Part shown: positions 7,778 to 15,851 of the stretch, piece by piece
How positions within the stretch are numbered: the first letter of the stretch is position 1
Layout of the letters: each line of letters starts with the position of its first letter
Notes under the pieces: model-generated
What the model was told of the DNA's origin: nothing
Databases searched by the model: none
Seen by the model: only the letters and a program-made list of their open reading frames with translations
From: Planomicrobium soli
GTDB lineage: Bacteria > Bacillota > Bacilli > Bacillales_A > Planococcaceae
DNA length: 64,000 bases
Assembly: GCF_003014655.1 (NCBI RefSeq)
Contig: NZ_PYAT01000005.1
Span: forward strand, 186,001-250,000
Direction of reading: 5' to 3'
Made by a program: the position numbers and the translations under genes

Positions 7778-8848
7778 ATGTCATTTATTCGGAATGTGGT
7801 CATTGAAAATGCACCTTATTATGTCGATCAAAAAGAAGCTGTAAGAGTCGTAAGAAATCTTTTTGGCGGACATTACGAAGACATTGAAAGGCTGCTGCGG
7901 GTTTTTGGCAATGGCCAGATTGAAGGGCGGTATTTTGCAGCTCCGCCCGAGTGGTTTGAAAAAGAGCATGGACTTGAGGAAAAAAATCAACGGTATGTAG
8001 AAGAGGCGGTGCGAATGGGTAGCCGCGCCGTTTCTCGTTGCCTGGAAGAGTCAGGTGTGCAAAAAGACGAAATAGACGCTTTTATTTTTGTCTCGAGTTC
8101 CGGTATGTCGACGCCCACAATCGATGCGCGGATCATGAATGAGTTGCGGTTGCCGCCTCATATCAAGCGGATTCCTCTATGGGGGTTAGGCTGTGCAGGA
8201 GGGGCGTCCGGAATTAGCCGTGCCCATGATTACTGCCGCGCTTATCCTGATGCGAAAGTGCTCGTATTGTGCATCGAATTATGCAGCTTGACGTTTCAGC
8301 GATCTGATACTTCAAAAAGCAATCTGATTGGAACTTCGTTATTTGCGGACGGAGCCGCATGCGCTCTTGTAACAGGAGAGCGGGCTCAAATTTCAGGAGC
8401 CGGTTTTTTCATTAAAGAAACCCAATCAACGTTGATGCAAGATTCGGAAGATGTGATGGGCTGGGACGTAAAGGATCAGGGCCTTCACGTCGTTTTCTCT
8501 CGAGACATCCCCAAAATCATCGAAAAGTGGCTGAAACCCAATGTGGATCTCTTCTTAGAAAAAATTGGAAAAACTTCTTCGGATATCATTCATTTCGTTG
8601 CTCACCCTGGCGGAAAAAAAGTATTGGCCGCTTACGAAAAATCTCTCGGCATCTCCAATGAGAAAACGGACATCTCCAGAAATGTGCTGGCGAACTATGG
8701 CAATATGTCTTCGCCGACGGTGCTTTATGTTCTCAAGGAATTTATAGAACAACAGCCAAACCGAGGGGAAGAGGGGCTATTGACGGCCCTTGGTCCCGGT
8801 TTCAGCTCGGAAATGCTTTGGCTTGAATGGGGAGAAGTAGGTCAATGA
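7778..8848 (+). CDS. bpsA: Type III polyketide synthase (BpsA-like)
   Basis: A 356-residue chalcone/stilbene synthase superfamily enzyme. The catalytic triad is visible: Cys139 in WGLGCAGG, His276 in VAHPGG and Asn309 in NYGNMSSPT. In Bacillus, BpsA (BcsA) makes long-chain triketide and tetraketide alkylpyrones from fatty acyl-CoA and malonyl-CoA, and the next gene encodes the matching methyltransferase. The same pair is found here with a 4-base overlap (ATGA), so I assign the BpsA role. AAAAAGGAGG lies just before the ATG. Confidence 0.88.
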   Translation: MSFIRNVVIENAPYYVDQKEAVRVVRNLFGGHYEDIERLLRVFGNGQIEGRYFAAPPEWFEKEHGLEEKNQRYVEEAVRMGSRAVSRCLEESGVQKDEIDAFIFVSSSGMSTPTIDARIMNELRLPPHIKRIPLWGLGCAGGASGISRAHDYCRAYPDAKVLVLCIELCSLTFQRSDTSKSNLIGTSLFADGAACALVTGERAQISGAGFFIKETQSTLMQDSEDVMGWDVKDQGLHVVFSRDIPKIIEKWLKPNVDLFLEKIGKTSSDIIHFVAHPGGKKVLAAYEKSLGISNEKTDISRNVLANYGNMSSPTVLYVLKEFIEQQPNRGEEGLLTALGPGFSSEMLWLEWGEVGQ

Positions 8849-9360
8849 CTTTTTTTTGGATCGTCTTCGGCTTTGTTATTTTGCAGCGATTGTTTGAACT
8901 TGTATATGCCAAGTCCAATGAGCGAAGGATGAAACAACAAGGCGCCATTGAAGCGGGAGCTTCCCACTACAAGTGGATTGTCCTGCTCCATGTGCTCTTT
9001 TTCGCTTCCTTGCTTTGGGAAGTGATGTATACGGGAGCAGAGAGAAGTGGATCTTGGCTCTTCTTTTTATTGATCTTTATCATCGCGCAAATTTTACGCA
9101 TCTGGGCTTTGTCTTCCTTAGGGCGTTTTTGGAATACAAAAATCCTTGTGCTTCCTGGAGCGGAAAAAGTGAAAAGTGGCCCCTACCGGTGGATTCCTCA
9201 TCCGAATTACGTAGTTGTCGCTTTGGAAATCGCTTCCTTACCAATGATTTTTGGAGCATGGCGCACCGCTGTAATATTCACGATAGCAAACGCCTTGCTG
9301 CTGTTGTTGGTCAGGATACCGGCAGAAGAAAAGGCGCTACAGCAATTGAAGGGTAGCTGA
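8845..9360 (+). CDS. bpsB: Isoprenylcysteine carboxyl methyltransferase-family protein (BpsB-like)
   Basis: A 171-residue integral membrane methyltransferase of the ICMT/phospholipid methyltransferase family. It has four to five membrane segments and the family SAM-binding block GPYRWIPHPNYVVVALE (about residues 112-128), followed by a C-terminal PAEEKAL. In Bacillus the homologue (YpbQ/BpsB) methylates alkylpyrones made by BpsA. I start at ATG 8845, which overlaps the bpsA stop as ATGA. An in-frame ATG at 8827 would overlap more deeply and would lack a ribosome-binding site. Confidence 0.85.
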   Translation: MTFFWIVFGFVILQRLFELVYAKSNERRMKQQGAIEAGASHYKWIVLLHVLFFASLLWEVMYTGAERSGSWLFFLLIFIIAQILRIWALSSLGRFWNTKILVLPGAEKVKSGPYRWIPHPNYVVVALEIASLPMIFGAWRTAVIFTIANALLLLLVRIPAEEKALQQLKGS

Positions 9361-9456
9361 ATTGAAAATCTTTTGTTTTTGTAATTAAAAATAGATTTAT
9401 TAGGGTATAGAAAGAAAGAGAAGAATTATAAAGTTTATATATGTGGAGGGATTTAG

Positions 9457-9738
9457 ATGAAAAATTCAACAATGAACACAGTGATAGGAAGTACTTTAGC
9501 TGCAGCAGCCGGTTTTTTTGTTTTTCGGGCGGTTCAAGCAAAAAAACAAGTGCACGTTGCAGAAGATGTAGATATGCGCAATAGCCAGGAAGTCGATAAG
9601 CGTGAAAGCCCGGATGCGGATGTGGATCCTGCAGAAAAAGGTTTGACGGAATTGGACAGTGCTTACCGTGATGAATGGCAAGCAAACGGCTTTCCGCAGA
9701 CACATCGGGAAATGCGCGAACTGGAAGAGGATAAGTAA
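9457..9738 (+). CDS. Small anchored protein with acidic tail, unknown
   Basis: Not recognised. The 93-residue product has one hydrophobic N-terminal segment (about residues 8-27), then a short basic stretch (AKKQ) and a strongly acidic, Asp/Glu-rich C-terminal tail. This fits a single-pass protein with a soluble charged domain. GTGGAGGG precedes the ATG and a clear terminator follows, so it is probably a monocistronic gene. Confidence 0.65.
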   Translation: MKNSTMNTVIGSTLAAAAGFFVFRAVQAKKQVHVAEDVDMRNSQEVDKRESPDADVDPAEKGLTELDSAYRDEWQANGFPQTHREMRELEEDK

Positions 9739-9749
9739 CCAGCCTTTAA

Positions 9750-9788
9750 AGAGCGGAAGCGATGATAGCCTTGCTTTCGCTCTTTTTT
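9750..9788 (+). terminator. Intrinsic terminator
   Basis: GAGCGGAAGC (9751-9760) pairs with GCTTTCGCTC (9773-9782, one G-T pair), then six T. It ends the small anchored-protein gene. Confidence 0.8.
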
Positions 9789-9830
9789 GATGAATTTTAT
9801 TAAGAACGCCATAAAAAGGAGGTAGAGGGA

Positions 9831-10928
9831 ATGTGGATAAGAAAACCGTTTTTTGAATACGCAACAGGAGTCCTTCTTATCGCTATTATTTTATTTTTTC
9901 TTGGGCGAATCGATTATGTATGGTTGCCCTTTAAAATTATTATCGCAACAATCTTTGCCCCTATTCTTATTGCCGGTCTTTTGTATTACATCATTCGGCC
10001 TTTTCTTAGGTTGTTGATGCGATATATGCCAAAGCACGCTGGAATTATTGTTTTATTCATGCTTGTGGCTCTTGTCATCACAACATCCGTCTATTTTCTT
10101 GGACCATTAATAAAAACCCAAGTTGAAAGCTTAGCAGAACTTGCGCCGGAACGAGTAGAGGAAGTAACAGAGGAATCGGAAAACGCCCTTTCGAAAGTTC
10201 AGTTTGCCGGAGTTTCAGGAAGAGAATTGAAAAACCAGGCACTTGGGTATGTTGAAAATTTATCGAATGGATTAATGCAAGATGTGGTGGATATTGCAAC
10301 GATGGTCATGAATGTGGCTCTCGTCTTGATCATCGTTCCGTTTATTTTGTTCTTTTTACTGAGGGATGACGAGAAGTTGGTCCCGCATCTAATGAAATAC
10401 CTTTCGGAAGACCGGAGATTGGAAGGCAGAAAAGTGTTGAAAGATGCCGATCAGGCTCTTTCTACTTATATTGTCAGTCAACTTATTGTAGCGGTGGTAG
10501 TGGGAGTCTTAATGTATATAGGATACATAATTATTGGGCTCGAATATGCATTCACGCTGGCAGTATTTGCAATGTTCCTTAATATTGTGCCATTTCTTGG
10601 TCCAATGATTGGTGTCGTGCCTGCTCTTTTTGTTGCATTGATCAGCCCGGAACCTTTTATGGCACTGAAGGTGCTTATTGTGCTCTTAGTCGTGCAGCAG
10701 CTGGAAGGGAATTTAGTGACTCCGAATATTATGGGCAGCCGTTTGAACATCCATCCTCTGACAATTATTTTATTATTGCTGGTGTCGGCAGCACTTTATG
10801 GGTTTATCGGCCTCTTGGTTGCTATTCCGGCCTATGCCGTATTTAAAACATTGGTGCACAATTTCAGGATCTTTATGAGGCTGCGAAGAAAGCGGGAAAT
10901 TGCAAATGGGGTAAGCGGTAAAAGTTGA
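9831..10928 (+). CDS. AI-2E family transporter (UPF0118), copy 1
   Basis: A 365-residue membrane protein of the AI-2E/PerM family with about eight membrane segments. A soluble stretch lies between segments 3 and 4 (about residues 95-155). Family markers are IVPFILFFLLRDDEK, the block VPFLGPMIGVVPAL and VQQLEGNLVTPNIMG. Members include autoinducer exporters and Na+/H+ antiporters; the substrate cannot be inferred. AAAAAGGAGG precedes the ATG. A second family member lies at 30970-32052. Confidence 0.88.
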   Translation: MWIRKPFFEYATGVLLIAIILFFLGRIDYVWLPFKIIIATIFAPILIAGLLYYIIRPFLRLLMRYMPKHAGIIVLFMLVALVITTSVYFLGPLIKTQVESLAELAPERVEEVTEESENALSKVQFAGVSGRELKNQALGYVENLSNGLMQDVVDIATMVMNVALVLIIVPFILFFLLRDDEKLVPHLMKYLSEDRRLEGRKVLKDADQALSTYIVSQLIVAVVVGVLMYIGYIIIGLEYAFTLAVFAMFLNIVPFLGPMIGVVPALFVALISPEPFMALKVLIVLLVVQQLEGNLVTPNIMGSRLNIHPLTIILLLLVSAALYGFIGLLVAIPAYAVFKTLVHNFRIFMRLRRKREIANGVSGKS

Positions 10929-11002
10929 TGGCTTTCTCATTACGCATTGGCCTTTCTTTTCACTTGTATAGTATGGTCATTTTCCATAATCATAAAATCA
11001 TT

Positions 11003-11043
11003 AAAAAAACCGGCTTGGATTTGAATCCAAGCCGGTTTTTCGT
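11003..11043. terminator. Bidirectional terminator
   Basis: AAACCGGCTTGGATT and AATCCAAGCCGGTTT form a long near-perfect stem with A-run and T-run flanks. It serves the AI-2E gene and the converging cyclophilin gene. Confidence 0.88.
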
Positions 11044-11044
11044 T

Positions 11045-11485
11045 TTATTCTTCGTCAAAAACATGAACTTTAGTCATTTTGTCGCCATTTTTCATGGCTT
11101 TAGCTGTTTCAAGCCCTGAAGTTACTTGGCCAAAAACTGTATGCACGCCGTTAAGGTGCGGTTGTGGTTCGTGCACGATAAAGAATTGGCTTGAGCCAGT
11201 ATCTCTGCCCGCATGTGCCATTGAAAGGCTGCCTGCTTGGTGTTTATGCGGATTGCCTTCAGTCTCACATTTGATGTTTTTGCCGCTGCCGCCAGCACCA
11301 GTGCCAGTTGGGTCGCCGCCTTGGGAAACGAAACCAGGAATAACACGGTGGAAGGTAACCCCGTCATAAAATCCGGAATTTGCAAGTTCTTCAAAGTTCT
11401 TTACTGTGTTTGGTGCTTCATTCGGGAAAAGTTCGAATTCGATCTTTTCGCCATTTTCCATATGGATGTGGCCTTTTTTCGCCAT
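11045..11485 (-). CDS. ppiB: Cyclophilin-type peptidyl-prolyl cis-trans isomerase
   Basis: A 146-residue cytoplasmic cyclophilin, which speeds cis-trans isomerisation of X-Pro bonds. Core motifs are [39 protein letters not shown] and [11 protein letters not shown] (active-site Arg, Phe, Gln and His). The protein has a single domain and no signal peptide. I chose ATG at 11485 because AAGGAG is 9 bases upstream; an earlier in-frame ATG at 11494 touches that site. The stop is next to the shared terminator. Confidence 0.94.
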   Translation of the reverse strand: MAKKGHIHMENGEKIEFELFPNEAPNTVKNFEELANSGFYDGVTFHRVIPGFVSQGGDPTGTGAGGSGKNIKCETEGNPHKHQAGSLSMAHAGRDTGSSQFFIVHEPQPHLNGVHTVFGQVTSGLETAKAMKNGDKMTKVHVFDEE

Positions 11486-11560
11486 TTTCAACATCTCCTT
11501 TTTAGTTGGTTCATTTTCCAGTATATCGATTTTTAGCTTTTGTGTATAATCTTACGTTTA

Positions 11561-12352
11561 CTACAAAGCTTTAAGCAGGCCGCCGTCAACTACGAGCGAT
11601 TGGCCGGTCAAGTAAGAGTTCGCAGAAGAAGCGAGGAAGACCACAATCTTAGCAAATTCTTCGGGATCTCCAAACCGGCCGACAGGGATTTCTGATTCGC
11701 TTTTTTGGATGATTTTTTCAATCGGCACTTGCTGTCTGTCTGCCGCGAGTTGGTTCAGCTCCGCCACCCGGTCAGTAGCGATGCGCCCGGGACCAATTGT
11801 ATTGACCATGATATTATCGCCTGCAACTTCGCGCGCCAATGTTTTCGAGAATCCGACCATTCCGGCACGAAACGTATTGGATAAGATTAATCCGTCGATT
11901 ACTTCTTTAGTGGAAGAAGAGGAGATGTTAATAATGCGTCCGAATTGCTGCTTCTTCATATGGGGCAGAACTGCGCGTGCCGTCCGGATATAGCTTAAGA
12001 GATTCCGGTCAAACGCATTGTACCAGTCAGAATCGTCAACTGCGCTAAACCCGCCGGCTTTTGGTCCGCCTGTGTTGTTGATCAGTACATCTATGCGCCC
12101 GAACTTCTGGATGACGAATTGAAAAAGCGATAGAATATCGTGTTCTTTGGACATGTCACAAATACGCAGATGGACATCGCTGTTGCCTGTACGCTTTTGA
12201 ATTTCTTCTTTTGTCAGTTTCAATGCTTCCTGGCTGCGGCTTGAAATGACGACGGTAGCGTTTTCTTTAGCAAATTCCATCGCAGCTGCTTTTCCTAACC
12301 CTTTGCTTGAAGCCATGACTACCACTATTTTCCCTTTCAATCCTAAGTCCAT
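11561..12352 (-). CDS. SDR-family oxidoreductase with atypical active site
   Basis: A 263-residue short-chain dehydrogenase/reductase, most like the FabG-type class: LINNTGGP (residues 91-98), the NISSSS strand, NTIGPGRI and a C-terminal YLTGQSLVVDGGL. The catalytic Tyr and Lys are not conserved: counting 13 from Ser145 gives Ser158 where Tyr is expected, and Arg162 replaces Lys. The nucleotide loop is ASSKGLGKA instead of TGxxxGxG. These changes recur in an SDR subgroup, so it may not be a standard carbonyl reductase. AAAGGATG precedes the ATG. Confidence 0.85.
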   Translation of the reverse strand: MDLGLKGKIVVVMASSKGLGKAAAMEFAKENATVVISSRSQEALKLTKEEIQKRTGNSDVHLRICDMSKEHDILSLFQFVIQKFGRIDVLINNTGGPKAGGFSAVDDSDWYNAFDRNLLSYIRTARAVLPHMKKQQFGRIINISSSSTKEVIDGLILSNTFRAGMVGFSKTLAREVAGDNIMVNTIGPGRIATDRVAELNQLAADRQQVPIEKIIQKSESEIPVGRFGDPEEFAKIVVFLASSANSYLTGQSLVVDGGLLKAL

Positions 12353-12532
12353 TTTGATTCATCCTTTCCTTCCTTCTAGTACTCTTAGTGTACCGAAAGC
12401 TGGAGCAACTTGCAGAAATTTAAGGCAGCTAAACATATTTTAATTTTCGGGTTTCCGTCATAAGTCCAATAGCGAGAAATAGGGGGGATTGTGCTAAAAT
12501 ATAGGTATTGATTAAAATTAGGAGTGTTATAA

Positions 12533-13519
12533 ATGGAAGAACGTGAAATTTTCGATATTACAATTATCGGAGGCGGGCCAACAGGATTGTTCGCTTCCTT
12601 TTACGGCGGTATGCGCAAAATGAAAGTAAAGATTTTGGATAGTTTGCCTCAGCTTGGCGGCCAGCTGTCAGAGTTGTACCCTGACAAGTTCATTTACGAT
12701 ATTGGCGGATTTACAAAAATTTTAGCAAAAGACCTTGTCGATAACCTAGTGGTTCAGGCAAACTACGGAGACCCAGCTATTTGTCTGGAAGAAACAGTGG
12801 CAACAGTTGAGCGCGATGGTGACATTTTTGTTATTGAGACGGATAAAGGCTTGCATTACACAAAATCGATCTTGCTTACAGCTGGTGTCGGAGCTTTCCA
12901 ACCACGCAAATTAGGCATTGATGGCTCGGAGCAATTTGAAGGCAAAACATTGCATTATGGAGTAAAAGATTTGGCGATGTTCCACGATAAAAAAGTGGTT
13001 GTTTTAGGCGGAGGCGATTCTGCAGTGGACTGGGCGATGATGCTTGAAGACGTAGCGGAGCATGTAACGTTAAGCCATCGCCGGGACAAAATGACAGCGC
13101 ATGAAGCAAATATCGATGTGCTTATGCAATCAAAAGTAGAAGTCAAAAAACCTTTTGGGGTAAAAGAGCTGGTTGGCGATAATGGCCAAGTCCGCGAATT
13201 GGTCCTCATTGATAAAGAAGGCAACGAAGAACGTCTGGAAGTTGACCACGTTATTGTCAATTACGGAAACATCACATCTCTTGGCCCAATCAAAGAATGG
13301 GGCCTTGAAATGGAAAAAAACTCAGTAGTCGTCAATTCCAAGATGGAAACAAGCATTGAAGGCATTTACGCTGCAGGCGATATTGCAACGTATGAAGGGA
13401 AAGTTAAATTGATTGCTGTCGGATTTGGCGAAGCGCCAACGGCCATTAACAATGCAAAAGCTTATCTAGATCCGAAATCCAAACTCCAGCCGCTTCATAG
13501 TACAAGTGTCTTCAAGTAA
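12533..13519 (+). CDS. Ferredoxin--NADP reductase type 2 (YumC-like)
   Basis: A 328-residue flavoprotein of the thioredoxin-reductase-like ferredoxin-NADP(+) oxidoreductase group. FAD binding is shown by [14 protein letters not shown] (about residues 11-24) and [14 protein letters not shown] (about 282-295). NADPH binding is shown by [13 protein letters not shown] (about 158-170). There is no CxxC redox pair, which separates it from thioredoxin reductase. It transfers electrons between NADPH and ferredoxin. TTAGGAGTG precedes the ATG and a terminator follows. Confidence 0.93.
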   Translation: MEEREIFDITIIGGGPTGLFASFYGGMRKMKVKILDSLPQLGGQLSELYPDKFIYDIGGFTKILAKDLVDNLVVQANYGDPAICLEETVATVERDGDIFVIETDKGLHYTKSILLTAGVGAFQPRKLGIDGSEQFEGKTLHYGVKDLAMFHDKKVVVLGGGDSAVDWAMMLEDVAEHVTLSHRRDKMTAHEANIDVLMQSKVEVKKPFGVKELVGDNGQVRELVLIDKEGNEERLEVDHVIVNYGNITSLGPIKEWGLEMEKNSVVVNSKMETSIEGIYAAGDIATYEGKVKLIAVGFGEAPTAINNAKAYLDPKSKLQPLHSTSVFK

Positions 13520-13534
13520 ATTTCAATACAGTAA

Positions 13535-13568
13535 AAAAAGCGCCCTGACAAAATAGGGCGCTTTTTTC
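13535..13568 (+). terminator. Intrinsic terminator
   Basis: AGCGCCCT (13540-13547) pairs with AGGGCGCT (13555-13562), with A-run before and T-run after. It ends the ferredoxin-NADP reductase gene. Confidence 0.85.
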
Positions 13569-13816
13569 TATGAAATTCTCAGCTTTCATGCAAGTAGATA
13601 AGCCATTCGTTATTTAAATGGGAATAAAATAATACAAAAAATTTAAATAGGATTAATTTTATTTTTTATCAAAGTATTTCCAGCTATATTACAAGCCGTA
13701 ATATATCATACTTTTACGTAACGTAATTGATAAGTTTAAACCGTCTTCCTGTCATCTTCCTGAAATGTTAAGGTGTTATGATGCATTCAGACAGTGAGAA
13801 GGAGGAATTTCATTTC

Positions 13817-14629
13817 ATGAAAAAACAAATTATCACGTTCACGGCAGTTGCGGCATTAAGTGTAGGTTTAGCAAGTCAAGCTAGCGCTAATTCATCGTAT
13901 AAAGTAGAATCCGGGGACACGCTTTGGAGTATTTCTCAAGAGCGGAACGTATCAGTGGATCAATTAAAAGGGTGGAATGGTTTGTCATCGGACATCATCT
14001 ATCCTAATCAAGAACTTGAAGTAGCAGGGCAAGAAAAACAACAACAAGCAGCGGAAAAATCTTCGTACATAGTACAAAGTGGAGATACGCTATTCAAAAT
14101 CGCTCAAGCACACGGGATTTCACTGGATGCTTTAATGAGCTGGAACGGCATTACAGGCCATTGGATTTATCCAGGAGATAAATTGGTAGTCAAAGGCGGA
14201 ACGCCAATTTCTGTACCAACACCAGTTGAATCAGCAGCACCAGCAGAAAAAGTGGAAAAAGCAGCAGCACCGGCACAAAAAGCAGCAGCACCGGCTAAAA
14301 AAGCAGCAGTAACAAAAGCTTCTGCAGAACCGGTTTCTGGTAAAGAGATGACTGTAACGGCAACAGCCTATACTGCATTCTGTGCAGGTTGTTCAGGAAT
14401 TACAGCTACAGGACAAGATCTTCGTTCAAATCCGAACCAAAAAGTAATTGCTGTAGACCCTACAGTTATTCCACTTGGTTCTAAAGTTTGGGTAGAAGGA
14501 TATGGAACAGCTATCGCTGGAGATACTGGCGGAGCAATCAAAGGCAATAAAATTGATTTGTTCATTCCGTCACAAGATGCAGCCATAAATTTTGGCCGCA
14601 AAACAGTTAAAATCAAGATTTTGAAATAA
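13817..14629 (+). CDS. Secreted LysM-LysM-3D domain protein (YocH-like)
   Basis: A 270-residue exported cell-wall protein. A signal peptide (about residues 1-25) ends ASA-N. Two LysM domains follow (about 28-71 and 79-123, each with SGDTL), then an Ala/Pro/Lys-rich linker and a C-terminal 3D domain (about 185-270). The 3D domain has VDPTVIPLG and GDTGGAIKG, with Asp residues typical of lytic transglycosylase-like 3D folds. It resembles B. subtilis YocH/YuiC autolysins. I start at ATG 13817 after AAGGAGG; an in-frame ATG at 13778 lies upstream of that RBS. Confidence 0.88.
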   Translation: MKKQIITFTAVAALSVGLASQASANSSYKVESGDTLWSISQERNVSVDQLKGWNGLSSDIIYPNQELEVAGQEKQQQAAEKSSYIVQSGDTLFKIAQAHGISLDALMSWNGITGHWIYPGDKLVVKGGTPISVPTPVESAAPAEKVEKAAAPAQKAAAPAKKAAVTKASAEPVSGKEMTVTATAYTAFCAGCSGITATGQDLRSNPNQKVIAVDPTVIPLGSKVWVEGYGTAIAGDTGGAIKGNKIDLFIPSQDAAINFGRKTVKIKILK

Positions 14630-14643
14630 GCAAATAATGCTAC

Positions 14644-14677
14644 AAAGCCGAGGTGTTCATTCCCTCGGCCTTTTTTT
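14644..14677 (+). terminator. Intrinsic terminator
   Basis: GCCGAGG (14647-14653) pairs with CCTCGGC (14663-14669), followed by seven T. It ends the LysM-3D gene. Confidence 0.85.
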
Positions 14678-15095
14678 ATGGGGAAAAAGAGAGTAATATG
14701 TAAGAGAATTTTCCACTTTTCTGATTTTTCTAATTTTTTTTATTGAATGTATGGTTTAATAGAGTTATCCTCAAGTTAAAAGCGAATAATATTTTTAGAA
14801 GTTTTGTGGAAATTAAGTACAACAATAAGAGGAGATTCTTTTCTATATGATAGTTGGGTTGTTTTCTGAAGCGGCTGTCTCGTGTTCTTTGAAGGAATAG
14901 AAGTGTTTTAAATTTTCTTCAAGCTCAAGTTACATTGCCATGCTGGGATTTGCTATAAATAAAACTAAAACATAATATTTACTTTCTGATAATAACTTAT
15001 AGCACAGTAAGCTCTTTTTTTCTTGTAGCTTTAAAATTTCTTAAAAAATCTATCTGTTAAATAGTTGTAATATTTAAAATATGGGGGGTCAAAAG
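14678..15095 (+). other. Long AT-rich leader region of the Tat-oxidoreductase operon
   Basis: No confident gene is visible. A weak sigma-A-like promoter is TTGAAT (14743-14748), 17 bases, TATCCT (14766-14771). A 17-codon ORF at 14847-14900 follows AGAGGAG at a long 12-base spacing and could be a leader peptide, but I do not call it a gene. The rest is AT-rich and featureless to me. Confidence 0.35.
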
Positions 15096-15827
15096 ATGGC
15101 AAAGAAAGAAAAGAACTTTTCTAGACGCGATTTTTTGAAAACTTCGGGTATCGCTGCCGGGGCTTTGATTGGAGGCGGAGTAATCGGAGGGTTGATTGGG
15201 CCAAATGCTGGAGGAACTGGGTCTTCAACTGCAACAGTGCCTTCAGGTGCAACCGGAGGTATTCTTCATCTTCAATTTTTCACGAATAATGAGGAATTCC
15301 AAATTCTAATGCAAGCTACAGAACGGATTTTCCCCGAGGATGAATTGGGGCCAGGAGCAATCAGATTGAATGTTCCATACTTTATCGACCGTCAATTGGC
15401 AGGGGCATATGGTGAAAACTCAAAAGAATACATGCAGCCTCCTTTTTATGAAGGGGAGAGGACTCAGGGGTACCAGAGCCGTTTAAGAAGAAATGAAATA
15501 TTCCGGCAAGGCCTTCAAGCCATGCAGACTGAAGCGAAAAATCGCTTCAATGCCAATTTTGTGGATCTTGAAGGAAGACAGATGGATGAAATTTTAACAG
15601 CCTTTCAAGAAGATGAAATCAAGATGAAGGGAGTTTCCTCTTTATTCTTTTTCAGGTTGCTGCGGCAAGCGACTTTGGAGGGTGCTTATTCAGATCCGGT
15701 TTATAACGGAAACGCAAACATGGATGGCTGGAGAATGAAAGGTTTCCCTGGTCATCAAGCGGCTTATATTAACCAGGTCGACAGTGAAAAATTTCAAGAA
15801 ATTGAACCGCGCTCACTGGGCATGTAG
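15096..15827 (+). CDS. Gluconate 2-dehydrogenase subunit 3-like protein with Tat signal
   Basis: A 243-residue small subunit of the gluconate dehydrogenase type (Gluconate_2-dh3 family). The N terminus carries a twin-arginine signal, SRRDFLKTSGIAAGALIGG, so the folded protein is exported by Tat. The mature part has FTNNEEFQILMQATERIFPED and GHQAAYINQVD, typical of the family. In known complexes this subunit carries the flavoprotein partner through Tat as a hitchhiker. The ATG at 15096 follows a G-rich Shine-Dalgarno (GGGGGG, 15083-15088); the ATG at 15081 is upstream of it. The flavoprotein, tatA and tatC genes follow. Confidence 0.87.
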   Translation: MAKKEKNFSRRDFLKTSGIAAGALIGGGVIGGLIGPNAGGTGSSTATVPSGATGGILHLQFFTNNEEFQILMQATERIFPEDELGPGAIRLNVPYFIDRQLAGAYGENSKEYMQPPFYEGERTQGYQSRLRRNEIFRQGLQAMQTEAKNRFNANFVDLEGRQMDEILTAFQEDEIKMKGVSSLFFFRLLRQATLEGAYSDPVYNGNANMDGWRMKGFPGHQAAYINQVDSEKFQEIEPRSLGM

Positions 15828-15851
15828 CACAGCATACTTGGAGGGATTTTA

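Noticed and set aside
7653..7844. 63-codon plus-strand ORF between the DJ-1 and polyketide synthase genes
   Set aside because: It runs through a clear terminator, overlaps the polyketide synthase start and has no ribosome-binding site.
10925..11119. 64-codon plus-strand ORF after the AI-2E gene
   Set aside because: It reads through the bidirectional terminator into the antisense of ppiB.
13755..13785. WalR-box-like TGTCAT-N5-TGAAAT upstream of the LysM-3D gene
   Set aside because: Both half-sites deviate from TGTWAH; WalR control of YocH-type genes is known but the site here is too weak to call.
14847..14900. 17-codon ORF with AGAGGAG upstream of the Tat operon
   Set aside because: Spacing to the ATG is 12 bases and there is no adjoining attenuator hairpin; kept only as a remark.
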